From a virus: a DNA stretch of 52,844 nt. Where the stretch lies: positions 1-52,844 of the IMG/VR virus record IMGVR_UViG_3300010371_000010. The stretch is one strand, 5' to 3'. Every line of letters starts with the position of its first letter. The first letter of the stretch is position 1. The translations under genes and the position numbers were made by a program. The notes beneath the pieces are model-generated. The model was not told the origin of the DNA. It saw only the letters and a program-made list of their open reading frames with translations, and did no database searches. Shown here piece after piece: positions 16,453 through 23,426 of this stretch.

Positions 16453-17927
16453 GCCACCTTCCATCCGTCGCCCTCCCCTCGTCTTCCGCGCCAGCGGTCC
16501 AGGTCGCTCGGGTTTGTGGGCTTGACCTTCGCCGGAACAATCGCCGGGTGGGTCTCGTCCAAGGCCCGGCCGATCAGCGACGCGCAGTCGACATCGTCGT
16601 CATGCTTGCCGGCGGGGAACACCAGGAACTCGGAAACGTCCGCACCGGGTTCGAGCTGAACGCGCCCCATCGCGGCCCTGGCCTGGAATCCTCTGGCCCG
16701 GGTGGGCTTGTCCGCGATGCTAGGCAGCCATTCCAGGCGGCAGAACACCTTGCGTTCCCGCATCCGGCGCATCAGCATCGGCTCGATCGCCTTTTGGATC
16801 ACGCCGCTTTCACCGAACCAGGCGAAAGGCTTGTGCTTCGCCATCAGGTCGATCAGCCGCTCGATCCAGACATCCGAGCTCGTTTGATCTCGCCAGCCGT
16901 CAAGCCGGAAGAGCACGCCATCGGGATCGACGCCCCAGACGCGGTGAACGGTGAAGTCCCCGCCCCCATCCGTGACCGCGTAATCGCTCGTGCCGTAGAT
17001 CGACAGATGGTCGGGCTTCTTCTCCCAGGACGGCAGCCAATCCCGTTGGAAGAATGTGCCCTCGTCGGGTTGTGGTCGCTGCTGATAGAGCGCAGACCAC
17101 TCGCGGGGACCGATGGTGCTTTCGATCCGCTTCAGGGCCGGAACGTCATACCACTCAGGCCAAAGCGCCGAGCCGTCCGCCGCGATGGCTGGAAGCTCCA
17201 GGACCGTCCATTCGCCGCCATCTTCAACGCGGCCTTGAAGATCCAGCAACCGGCCCGCAAGGTCATCCTCGTGCCAGCGGGTTTGAACCAGGACGATGGC
17301 GCCGCCCGGCATCAGGCGGGTGAAGAACGTCGACCTGTACCAATCCCAGACCCGTTGCCGTTGCAGCTCGCTATCGGCATCAGCCCGGTCCTTGAACGGA
17401 TCGTCTATCAGGCCAAGATGCGCGCCGCGGCCGGTGGTCGCCGTGCCAACGCCAGCGGCGAAGTAGGCTCCGCCTTCCGAGGTGTTCATCCGATCCGCGG
17501 CCCGGCTGTCCTGCCTCAAGCCGACGCCTGGAAACACCTCTCCGAACTCGGGCGATCCGACGATGTTACGAACCTCCCGCCCAAAATCGGTGGCAAGGTC
17601 GCTGTTGTAGCTGGCCGCGATGATCTGGCGCGTCGGATTGCGCCCAAGATACCAGGCCGGGAACCGCTTGGACGCCTTCTCGCTCTTGCCGTGGCGGGGC
17701 GGCATGAAGACCATGAGCCGGTCGATCTCGCCTCGCTCCACCGCCTCCAAATGCTCATCTAGCCGACTCTGATGCTCGGCCTCAAAGTAGCTCGGCGAGG
17801 TGAAGCTAGTGAACGCTCCCAGTCGGCGACGGGCTTTCTCCGCCTTGATCTCCCGGAGCGTTGGAAGCCTTCGCGACAAGCTTCTCAAGCGCGTCGAGGT
17901 CGTCGGCGCTATAGCCGCTGAGGTCAT
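16449..17927 (-). CDS. terL: Terminase large subunit
   Basis: A 492-residue packaging ATPase/nuclease. Walker A is at about residues 75-84 (FMPPRHGKSE), Walker B with its catalytic acid at GLIDDPF (about residue 175), and the coupling motif at TRWHEDDLAG. The C-terminal nuclease domain begins with YGTSDYAVTDGGGDFTV, where the first conserved acidic residue lies. The chosen ATG overlaps the small terminase gene by 122 bases; a TTG at 17879 is an alternative. The motor docks on the portal and cuts concatemers. The P22-like head gene set suggests headful packaging, but this cannot be proven from the protein alone. Confidence 0.93.
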   Translation of the reverse strand: MTSAAIAPTTSTRLRSLSRRLPTLREIKAEKARRRLGAFTSFTSPSYFEAEHQSRLDEHLEAVERGEIDRLMVFMPPRHGKSEKASKRFPAWYLGRNPTRQIIAASYNSDLATDFGREVRNIVGSPEFGEVFPGVGLRQDSRAADRMNTSEGGAYFAAGVGTATTGRGAHLGLIDDPFKDRADADSELQRQRVWDWYRSTFFTRLMPGGAIVLVQTRWHEDDLAGRLLDLQGRVEDGGEWTVLELPAIAADGSALWPEWYDVPALKRIESTIGPREWSALYQQRPQPDEGTFFQRDWLPSWEKKPDHLSIYGTSDYAVTDGGGDFTVHRVWGVDPDGVLFRLDGWRDQTSSDVWIERLIDLMAKHKPFAWFGESGVIQKAIEPMLMRRMRERKVFCRLEWLPSIADKPTRARGFQARAAMGRVQLEPGADVSEFLVFPAGKHDDDVDCASLIGRALDETHPAIVPAKVKPTNPSDLDRWRGRRGEGDGWKVA

Positions 17928-18312
17928 GGGTATGCTGGACCTCGCCAGTGTGATTCACGTCCACCTTGTCGCCGTAGATCGCCGGTAGCCATTTGCCCGC
18001 CAGGCGAAGCCGCGTGTCGATCTTCACCCGCTTGTCGGCGACCGCGACTGCATCAGCTGCGGGCTCATCGGCGATCTTCAGGCATTCCTCGGCCAGCGCA
18101 TGAACGCCTCTGGCGCGCGCTGCGCGGAAGCGTCCGGCAAATTCCTTGTCCGCCTCAAGCCACTCATAGACCGTCGAGCGCTTCGGCATCTTCGGTTCGG
18201 CGCAGATGACAGTCAGCGGCTCGCCTCGTTCGGTGCGCTCCAGGAGTTGCGCGACAACGTCATCCTCGAAGGTTGAGGCGATCCTGTCTGCTTTGGGGCG
18301 ACCGGCCGGCAT
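17806..18312 (-). CDS. terS: Terminase small subunit
   Basis: A 168-residue protein directly upstream of the large terminase. I chose the ATG at 18312, which overlaps the previous small gene as TGATG. The N-terminal half is a helix-turn-helix-like region (MPKRSTVYEWLEADKEFAGRFRAARARG) typical of small terminases, and the middle is the oligomerising helical part. The C-terminus is Asp/Ser-rich. It recognises the phage packaging site and activates the large subunit. Confidence 0.85.
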   Translation of the reverse strand: MPAGRPKADRIASTFEDDVVAQLLERTERGEPLTVICAEPKMPKRSTVYEWLEADKEFAGRFRAARARGVHALAEECLKIADEPAADAVAVADKRVKIDTRLRLAGKWLPAIYGDKVDVNHTGEVQHTHDLSGYSADDLDALEKLVAKASNAPGDQGGESPSPTGSVH

Positions 18313-18470
18313 CAGGAGACCTTCTTCAGGATGCGGCGGCCGGACTGATCGGCGATGATCTGCCAGACCGTGTCCGTGCCTTCGAGGCCGGTCAGGCGCG
18401 TTCCGGGCGGGAAGTCCTTGGGCGTCTTGCCAGCGTTCGCAGGTTGGCGGAGGTCGAAGGGATCGGACAT
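18312..18470 (-). CDS. First small gene of the late operon
   Basis: A 52-residue protein with an ATG at 18470, ending with a TGATG overlap into the small terminase gene. It has an N-terminal polar part and a small beta domain with TRLTGLEGTDTVWQIIADQ. No family is recognised. The tight overlap makes it likely to be translated; it is the first gene after the divergent control region at 18496-18523. Confidence 0.65.
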   Translation of the reverse strand: MSDPFDLRQPANAGKTPKDFPPGTRLTGLEGTDTVWQIIADQSGRRILKKVS

Positions 18471-18495
18471 CGCTCACCTCTGCGAAATCGTGTGA

Positions 18496-18523
18496 GCTAA
18501 CAGGCCAAACGTGTTAGCCTAAC
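18496..18523. promoter_or_regulatory. Nested palindromes in the divergent control region before the late operon
   Basis: The 56-base gap between the leftward late operon and a plus-strand gene holds a perfect inverted repeat GCTAACA (18496-18502) / TGTTAGC (18512-18518). It overlaps a second palindrome GTTAG-C-CTAAC (18513-18523). The direct repeat TAACAGG also occurs twice. This looks like an operator for a dimeric DNA-binding protein controlling one or both divergent promoters. Candidate binders are the phage-encoded regulators at 22546-23426; none can be assigned from sequence. Confidence 0.6.
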
Positions 18524-18526
18524 AGG

Positions 18527-18802
18527 ATGGTTCAGGCGGCGAAGTGCAAGGTCTGCGGTGTCGCTCACTTCGGCATGGCGCATGTGTGGCCGAAGGGTGA
18601 CCCGCTGAACGTTCAGACGCCGAGGGCGCCCCCGAAGGCTGTCCCTGCGCCGAAGGATGACCGAGACGCCGTGATCGCTGCGCTTCAGGCGAAGGTGACA
18701 GCCCTGGAAGCTGAGGTGGCCACGCTTCGGCGCGACGCGGCGCAGGCTGTGGCTCGGCGCAAACGCCAGCGCGACCTTATGCGGAAGCGGAGAGCCAAGT
18801 AG
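18527..18802 (+). CDS. Small coiled-coil protein with CxxC motif
   Basis: A 91-residue plus-strand protein. An N-terminal CKVCGVAHFG segment could be half of a zinc-binding site. The middle is Pro-rich, followed by a clear coiled coil (AALQAKVTALEAEVATLRRD) and a very basic C-terminus (RRKRQRDLMRKRRAK). A nucleic-acid-binding role is plausible but not shown. It is divergent from the late operon and convergent with the NusG-like gene, with its own promoter presumably in the palindrome-containing gap. Confidence 0.65.
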   Translation: MVQAAKCKVCGVAHFGMAHVWPKGDPLNVQTPRAPPKAVPAPKDDRDAVIAALQAKVTALEAEVATLRRDAAQAVARRKRQRDLMRKRRAK

Positions 18803-19053
18803 TCGCGCCCAAACGACCTAGCTCCGCAGGGTTACAGCACAGTGTGAGGGTGACGGGCTGTTCGTGGGCGCTTGGGGATGCCGGAGGCAACGCTTCGCGG
18901 CGGCGCTCGGAACCCATGCGCCTTGCGCTGGTCCTGAACCGGATCGGCCTCGCCCTACGGCGACTTTCTCGTTAGCCGGTCGTCCGCCCCTGCCCCGACG
19001 GCAGTTGACCGAAGAAGCTGGGCTATTCGGCCTTTCTTGTCAATAGCCTGCGC
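18803..19053. other. Intergenic region between convergent genes
   Basis: About 250 bases separate the plus-strand coiled-coil gene and the minus-strand NusG-like gene. I see no convincing open frame with a ribosome site and no terminator with a U-run. If the NusG-like protein acts on late transcription, an initiation or loading site could lie here or just downstream at 18471-18526. Confidence 0.5.
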
Positions 19054-19608
19054 CTATGCGGCATCTTGTTTCGAGAGGGCCTGGGCCAGCTCGGTAAAGC
19101 TCTTGAGCGTCTTCTTGGCCCTGCGCTTGGCCGCCTCGGTCAGGGCCGTCTCTCGCGTCAGATCGAATGTCCCCGCGTCCTCCATAGCCCGAAGCTCGGC
19201 GATGCTGATGCTCTGGTCGCGCTGGCGGTTGGTGCGTTCGAACTCGGGATCGGGAGCGCCATAGGCGATCTGGACAGGGGCTCCAGAGACGCCGAGAATG
19301 CCCACAACGCCGTCAATGGCGTGGACGGCAGGGAATGGGTAGTCCCCATGCCTGTCGCGCTCCAGGCCCACGAACAGATAGCCGGGCAGGAGGGCAAGCT
19401 TGAAGCGGTCGCGGCGCAGGCGGCTGGTGCGCCAGCGGGTTTCGGCCGGGCAATAGGCCACGATCCGGTTCTCTGCCAGGCCGTCGACAATGGCGAACTC
19501 GGTCCTGTGCGTACACTGCACCACGAACCAGGCCAGGGTTTCTGGACTCGCCTCCGTCTTCCCGCCGTCGATCACTGTAAGCTCCTGGAATCGGGTGTGG
19601 ATGGTCAT
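19054..19608 (-). CDS. NusG/RfaH-like transcription elongation factor
   Basis: A 184-residue protein. Residues about 26-115 match the NusG N-terminal (NGN) domain: LAWFVVQCTHRTEFAIVDGL, CPAETRWR, then LLPGYLFVGLE and a FPAVHAIDGVVGILGV strand. NGN domains bind the RNA polymerase clamp and suppress pausing or termination. The C-terminal 60 residues are helical (AELRAMEDAG..LTEAAKRRAKKTLKSFTEL), not the usual KOW beta-barrel, which recalls the all-helical state of the RfaH C-terminal domain. It is the last gene of the leftward early block and immediately precedes the late operon, so an antitermination role for late genes is likely but inferred. Confidence 0.82.
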   Translation of the reverse strand: MTIHTRFQELTVIDGGKTEASPETLAWFVVQCTHRTEFAIVDGLAENRIVAYCPAETRWRTSRLRRDRFKLALLPGYLFVGLERDRHGDYPFPAVHAIDGVVGILGVSGAPVQIAYGAPDPEFERTNRQRDQSISIAELRAMEDAGTFDLTRETALTEAAKRRAKKTLKSFTELAQALSKQDAA

Positions 19609-19679
19609 TTGGATTCAAGAGGTTGAGGGCATCCCAGGGGCGTCATGGGCGTGGGTTCTGCACTGGAGGGGCAGGTCAT
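19605..19679 (-). CDS. Possible 24-residue peptide linking methyltransferase and NusG-like genes
   Basis: A short ATG-started frame that ends with an ATGA overlap onto the NusG-like start and begins just after the methyltransferase stop. The peptide is Pro/Ser-rich with two Cys. It may be a coupling leader rather than a functional protein. Support is the overlap pattern only. Confidence 0.35.
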   Translation of the reverse strand: MTCPSSAEPTPMTPLGCPQPLESK

Positions 19680-19682
19680 CGG

Positions 19683-20363
19683 CTACTCCGCAGCCAGCAG
19701 TGAGCCCTGGATGGGCTTGGGCGCGGGCTCTTCGAATAGGCGGGGCTGCTTGTAGGCCTCTTCGATCCGGCGGCAGGCGGTGTCGAAGTAGTCGGCCTCT
19801 CGTTCGATGCCGATAAACTGGCGATCTGTCAGGGCGCACGCCACGCCGGTCGTTCCGCTACCCATGAAGGGGTCGAGTATGCGGGACGCGCCCGGCAGGA
19901 AGCCAAGCGACCACATCATAACTTCGACCGGCTTCTGTGTCGGGTGAAGGCCGCCCTTGCCCTTCGGGCAGCACGTGAACTCCCGCAGTGCGCGGTCGAG
20001 GCTGGTCCAAGCAAGCTCGCCGTCGGCGAAATCGCCGCCCATTAGCTTTTGCCAATACAACCAGCCCTTGGATGGCGGAAGCAGGTCGGCGAAGTAGTTG
20101 CCGCCCCAAATGATCTGGTGATCACTGACGGCCAGCATCCACTCGAAAACGCGACGGTCTGGGCGTTCGCGATCCCAGCTCTTCTTCGCCTGAACCTTGA
20201 TCCTTTGCCCTAGTCGTCCGCGAAATTTCCCGCCATCTTCACCAATCCCATACGGCGGATCGGTCACAACGGCGTCTACCCTTCCGACCGTCTCCGCCAC
20301 GGCGCGGCAGTCGGCGAGGATTAGCCTGCAGTCGCCGATGATCTCAGTACGGAACCTGCTCAT
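19683..20363 (-). CDS. DNA methyltransferase, beta-class DPPY type (N6-adenine), CcrM-like core
   Basis: A 226-residue AdoMet-dependent methyltransferase. The catalytic motif IV TDPPYGIG is at about residues 35-42. The AdoMet-binding motif I DPFMGSGTTG is near residue 175, followed by FIGIEREADYF. This order (IV before I) is the beta class, shared with CcrM, and a HPTQKP motif precedes motif I as in that group. It lacks the extra C-terminal DNA-recognition domain of CcrM, so its target site is unknown. It acts on DNA in the cytoplasm, for protection from host restriction or for changing methylation-dependent gene control. It overlaps the preceding nuclease-like gene by 20 bases. Confidence 0.9.
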   Translation of the reverse strand: MSRFRTEIIGDCRLILADCRAVAETVGRVDAVVTDPPYGIGEDGGKFRGRLGQRIKVQAKKSWDRERPDRRVFEWMLAVSDHQIIWGGNYFADLLPPSKGWLYWQKLMGGDFADGELAWTSLDRALREFTCCPKGKGGLHPTQKPVEVMMWSLGFLPGASRILDPFMGSGTTGVACALTDRQFIGIEREADYFDTACRRIEEAYKQPRLFEEPAPKPIQGSLLAAE

Positions 20364-20652
20364 CTTCGTCTCGATACGTGCTGCCCCAGGATCGGCGGTC
20401 CAGCATCTCCGCCAGCCAAGCGACGGCTGCCGCTCCCTGAACTGCGATCACATTCGGCGCTCTCGCCATCTGGCCGGCGATCCTCTCGGAGTGCATCTGC
20501 TTGACCTCGATGTGGAGGTCGGCGGCGGGGAGGTAGAAGTCGAGGCCAGTCGGGTTGCCTCCGCCTTCCCCGGTGACGAAGCGGATGCCGGCGAGGTCCA
20601 GTGCTTGGGCGACCTGTTCCTCGAGTGGATCGTGAAGGGGTTTGCGGGTCAT
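20344..20652 (-). CDS. Small PD-(D/E)XK nuclease-like protein
   Basis: A 102-residue protein; I chose the ATG at 20652, which gives a 4-bp ATGA overlap with the upstream gene. The core GLDFYLPAADLHIEVKQMHSERI has the D...ExK spacing of PD-(D/E)XK nucleases, with the acidic residue in the first strand and the EVK in the second. Similar short phage proteins are Holliday-junction or VRR-like nucleases. It overlaps the methyltransferase, so a restriction-modification-like or repair partnership is conceivable. Activity is inferred from the motif only. Confidence 0.6.
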   Translation of the reverse strand: MTRKPLHDPLEEQVAQALDLAGIRFVTGEGGGNPTGLDFYLPAADLHIEVKQMHSERIAGQMARAPNVIAVQGAAAVAWLAEMLDRRSWGSTYRDEDEQVPY

Positions 20653-20864
20653 GCTTGCTTCCCCGCCGATCTCCACGCGCCTGGCGGGATCTGATTGACC
20701 TCGCGCCAAAGCGGCCGGCGGCTTTCGTAGAGGTCGCGCTTCGCCTGCGCCTCAAGCGGGTTCAGCATCTCCACCATCGGAACAGGCTGGCGGCAGACCG
20801 TGCATTGCGGGCCACAAGGCAGGCCGGGGACATACGCAGCAGCCGGAGGGGAAACGGCGATCAT
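20649..20864 (-). CDS. Small protein with Cys pairs, unknown function
   Basis: A 71-residue protein with the motif CGPQCTVCRQP (three Cys within nine residues), a possible metal-binding knuckle, followed by a charged helix (EAQAKRDLYESRRPLWREV). It overlaps the downstream nuclease-like gene by ATGA. No family is recognised. Confidence 0.6.
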   Translation of the reverse strand: MIAVSPPAAAYVPGLPCGPQCTVCRQPVPMVEMLNPLEAQAKRDLYESRRPLWREVNQIPPGAWRSAGKQA

Positions 20865-21379
20865 CGGACCCCTCCCCGGCTCGCGCGAAATTTTTTGGGA
20901 TAGGCCGCCGCCGCAGAAAATAAGCGGTCGAAATCGGCCCGCTTGGGTTTTGAGGGTGCCTGGAGGGCTACTCCAAGGTCAGCGCCTCTGCCCCTTCTAC
21001 CCATCCTGCTCTTTGGTGAGACCTTTCGCGAGAGGGCATAGGACCACTCCCCGACTGAGCCTGAACGGCTCGCATCGAGGGCGGTCCCGCACCTTCGGCG
21101 ATGTTGATCTGCTCTCCGGAGCCGACCCCCCGCTTCAGGGCGCCCGCCACCCGACACGGGGCGAGCTTGGCAGCTGCTTTCGACGCTGTGTCGCGCCGGC
21201 GGCGGGGCCTCTGCCGTTCGGACTGCCCCTGGCTCTGCCGCTTCCCACGGTTGCCAATCCACCTGAGCCGCCGCCGTTTTCCGACCGGTCGCAGGGCCTC
21301 GCAGACTCACGGCGAGGACGCAGCCGAATCCTATCGCGCTTCGTGCGCTGGGCAAGCTGAAAGTTCCTGTCCTGTTCAC
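20861..21379 (-). CDS. Uncertain open frame downstream of the DUF1376 gene
   Basis: A 172-codon frame with a GTG start 3 bases after the DUF1376 stop and an ATGA overlap into the next gene, which is the operon's usual pattern. However, the translation looks unlike a natural protein: Arg/Pro/Ser-rich and without secondary-structure regularity. A second frame over 20968-21150 reads more like protein in its middle part. Either a frameshift has broken an older gene here or the true coding frame is shorter. Treat the product as unknown. Confidence 0.35.
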   Translation of the reverse strand: MNRTGTFSLPSARSAIGFGCVLAVSLRGPATGRKTAAAQVDWQPWEAAEPGAVRTAEAPPPARHSVESSCQARPVSGGGRPEAGGRLRRADQHRRRCGTALDASRSGSVGEWSYALSRKVSPKSRMGRRGRGADLGVALQAPSKPKRADFDRLFSAAAAYPKKFRASRGGVR

Positions 21380-21381
21380 GT

Positions 21382-21990
21382 TTAGTTGGCCCTTCGTGAC
21401 ACGCCGAGGCCAGCGGCGAGGTCTTTCATCGCCGCCGCCATTTCCGCCCGTCGTTCTGGTGAAATCGCCGCTGGTGGCGTCGCGCCCTCAAGGCAAGCGA
21501 CGCCGACCGCGGCGGGAATAAGAACTCTCTGCTCTGTAGGAGCAGAGTTCTTATTCCTTCTGGTTCTGGTTCTGGTTATGTCGGCAATTGCTTCGTTTTT
21601 CGATAGCAAAATTGAAGCATTTGCTTCGTCGGATTTTCCCTTCTTTTTCCGACGGTTGACACCACTTTTGACCCCTCCGGCCTTTCCGGCTTGGCGTCTT
21701 TTTGCTACAGTTTCTTCGTACTTTTTGACCTCGTTTCGCAAACGCTTGTGCGAAAGGTAAGCGCCCCTCTTGATGAACAGCGCAACCACGTCCGGGCCGA
21801 TCTCCGACCAACGCCGTTCCGAAAGGCCGACGATGCGTGCGAGCTTGGTGGCGTCGTTGGGGAGCGTGCCGCCAGCTCGCCACATGGCGCGCACAAGCCG
21901 TCCGTATGCGCCGTCCTGCTCACAGGTCAGCGCCTGCGTGTCAGCCGTCCACTCGGCGACGTACAGCTTCATGTACGGGGGGGCGCTCAC
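21382..21990 (-). CDS. DUF1376 replication-associated protein
   Basis: A 202-residue protein; the GTG start at 21990 overlaps the stop of the DnaA-like gene as GTGA. Residues 5-70 are the DUF1376 domain (MKLYVAEWTADTQALTCEQDG, AYGRLVRAMWRAGGTLPNDATKLARIVGLSERRW), a winged-helix-like domain found at the N-terminus of phage and prophage replication-initiation proteins. A Lys-rich linker follows (NRRKKKGK), then a low-complexity tail. Its position right after a DnaA-domain-IV-like protein supports a role at the phage origin, possibly recruiting the host helicase. Biochemical function of the family is not settled. Confidence 0.75.
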   Translation of the reverse strand: MSAPPYMKLYVAEWTADTQALTCEQDGAYGRLVRAMWRAGGTLPNDATKLARIVGLSERRWSEIGPDVVALFIKRGAYLSHKRLRNEVKKYEETVAKRRQAGKAGGVKSGVNRRKKKGKSDEANASILLSKNEAIADITRTRTRRNKNSAPTEQRVLIPAAVGVACLEGATPPAAISPERRAEMAAAMKDLAAGLGVSRRAN

Positions 21991-22325
21991 TTCAGGCCGT
22001 CCTTGGTCTTCGGCAAGCCGAACTCGCGCCACGCCTTCAAATCGGCCTCAGCAGCGTTGTGGGTCCGCACGCCATGCATGACGGTCGTATGATCGCGGCC
22101 GAAGTAGCGGCCGATGGCGGTAAGGGACTGAGACGTTTCAGCCCGCATCCTGGCCATCGCCTCCTGCCGCGGATGCGCGACCTTGAAGCCCCTCGCAGGG
22201 CCTCTAAGCTCCTCGACCGTCAGGCCGTGCTTGGCGGCGACTTCGGCGGCGATTTGGGCCATCGTCGGCCCACGCCGGATGGCAAGTTCGCCGCGCCAGA
22301 GGGAGACGGCATACTCCACCGTCAT
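21987..22325 (-). CDS. DnaA domain IV-like DNA-binding protein
   Basis: A 112-residue protein; the ATG at 22325 overlaps the upstream stop as ATGA. Residues about 21-90 match the C-terminal domain IV of DnaA: TMAQIAAEVAAKHGLTVEEL, then a basic connector with RQEAMARMRAETSQSL, and the signature IGRYFGRDHTTVMHGVRTH at residues 71-89. In DnaA this helix-turn-helix reads the DnaA box. The phage protein lacks the AAA+ ATPase domain and domain I, so it should bind DnaA-box-like sites without unwinding them. It could mark the phage origin or compete with host DnaA; both ideas are inference. It lies between the 75-residue gene and DUF1376, all coupled by 4-bp overlaps. Confidence 0.88.
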   Translation of the reverse strand: MTVEYAVSLWRGELAIRRGPTMAQIAAEVAAKHGLTVEELRGPARGFKVAHPRQEAMARMRAETSQSLTAIGRYFGRDHTTVMHGVRTHNAAEADLKAWREFGLPKTKDGLK

Positions 22326-22549
22326 CGCGCCGCCCCCAACGCCGTGAGACAAACCCCGCCCGTAGCCTTCAGCCCATGCCTGGCGACGTTCAGTTGAACA
22401 GCCCAATGCAGGATGGAGATGGTCGAGCCGTCCCGATCCTCTGGGCTTCGGCTGAAGTCTCGCATGGCCCGGCAAAGGGCTTGAAACGCATCGCCTTCGG
22501 GATCGAGGGCCTTTGGCTCTACATCACAGGGGAGGTCTGAGGCGGTCAC
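22322..22549 (-). CDS. Small protein within the regulator operon
   Basis: A 75-residue protein starting at GTG with a GTGA overlap on the CtrA-like stop and ending with an ATGA overlap on the DnaA-like start. It is acidic at the N-terminus and continues with a helix (AFQALCRAMRDFSR) and a more hydrophobic second half (TISILHWAVQLNVARHGL). No family is recognised. The two overlaps argue strongly that it is translated in this four-gene relay. Confidence 0.65.
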   Translation of the reverse strand: MTASDLPCDVEPKALDPEGDAFQALCRAMRDFSRSPEDRDGSTISILHWAVQLNVARHGLKATGGVCLTALGAAR

Positions 22550-22923
22550 TGGGCCAGCCCCGAAAGGAACTCGGGAGAGACACGGTAGCCGCGACCCCAA
22601 ACGTTCTTGATGCTTTCGAAGCCAATCGCCTTGCGAATATGGCAGACGAGGACTCCGATCATCTCGAAGTCGGTGATCTTGGACCCGCGCTCTTCCAGCA
22701 GCATGACCAGGGCGGCCTTTTCGACCGTGCGCCCGTGGGCGGCCACAAGGGCGCTCAAGACAATGGCCTGCGTGTTCGTGAGGCCGAATTTGTCCCTCAG
22801 AGCGATGAGCTGGTTCTGATCTACTTCCATCGCCAACTGGCGCTTGAGGTAGGTGTTTTCTTCTTCCAGCTCGGCGATGCGCTGAACGTCGTCGGGAGCG
22901 CGGGATTGGTGGGCGGCGCTCAT
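22546..22923 (-). CDS. CtrA/OmpR-type winged-helix DNA-binding protein without receiver domain
   Basis: A 125-residue protein. Residues 12-40 are a coiled coil (IAELEEENTYLKRQL). Residues 45-117 form an OmpR/PhoB-type winged helix: FGLTNTQAIVLSALVAAHGR, a recognition-helix region with FEMIGVLVCHIRKAIG, and the wing motif VWGRGYRVS at 108-116. CtrA of Caulobacter has the closely similar elements VFICKLRKKL and ETVWGRGYVL. The phosphorylatable receiver domain is absent, so binding would not depend on the host phosphorelay. The coiled coil may replace it for dimerisation. I infer that it binds promoters, possibly CtrA-like sites. Confidence 0.82.
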   Translation of the reverse strand: MSAAHQSRAPDDVQRIAELEEENTYLKRQLAMEVDQNQLIALRDKFGLTNTQAIVLSALVAAHGRTVEKAALVMLLEERGSKITDFEMIGVLVCHIRKAIGFESIKNVWGRGYRVSPEFLSGLAQ

Positions 22924-23426
22924 GCGGCGTACCTCCGAACCGACCGGGCAAGATCGCTTGCGGACGAAGTCGGGACAAAAGCCCTCTTGGCATGCGCCTG
23001 GCAGTAGGGGCCGGGTTCGATCTTGCGGGCGCCGCAGAAGTGGAAATCAGGGTCGTTTGTGTCGCCGATGGGCCAGCGGCAGTGGTGGGCCTTGAGATCC
23101 ACCATGACGACTGGAGTCGGAGACGTGGGCTCGGGGGCGAAGGTGGTCGGCGGCCGGACGATGCCCGGCGGCGGCGGTTCGATAGCGAAAGTGACCTTGC
23201 GGGTTCGCCGAGCGCTGTTCGGGTTGCCCTTATCTCGCGGCGCCTTGGGCCGCGGATGAGAGCCTTTCGCTCCTGCAACGCCTAGGCGGGTCAATTTGCC
23301 GATGACGCCGCTGCGGGTCGCGCCGTTTTTGAGTTGGTCCGCGATCTGCCCGGCACTCTTGCCCTCGATCCAAAGGCGCTTGGCCGTTTGGGTCCGCTCA
23401 TCGCTCCATATGTCGTCTCTGATCAT
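22920..23426 (-). CDS. gcrA-like: GcrA-family cell-cycle regulator
   Basis: A 168-residue protein; I chose the ATG at 23426 because it makes the same 4-bp overlap as the other genes of the block. The N-terminus IWSDERTQTAKRLWIEGKSAGQIADQL plus VIGKLTRLGV (residues 41-50) is the GcrA helix-turn-helix DNA-binding domain. The C-terminus HHCRWPIGDTNDPDFHFCG...YCQAH (C116, C131, C142, H145) is the conserved GcrA C-terminal segment that in Caulobacter contacts the sigma-70 domain of RNA polymerase. Host GcrA activates promoters carrying methylated GANTC sites. The middle is a Pro-rich linker. A phage copy could redirect sigma-70 polymerase to phage or host promoters. Confidence 0.93.
   Translation of the reverse strand: MIRDDIWSDERTQTAKRLWIEGKSAGQIADQLKNGATRSGVIGKLTRLGVAGAKGSHPRPKAPRDKGNPNSARRTRKVTFAIEPPPPGIVRPPTTFAPEPTSPTPVVMVDLKAHHCRWPIGDTNDPDFHFCGARKIEPGPYCQAHAKRAFVPTSSASDLARSVRRYAA

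Noticed and set aside
19683-20363. True CcrM orthologue
   Set aside because: Motif order and FIGIERE-type motif agree with CcrM, but the protein is much shorter and lacks the CcrM C-terminal domain, so GANTC specificity cannot be claimed.
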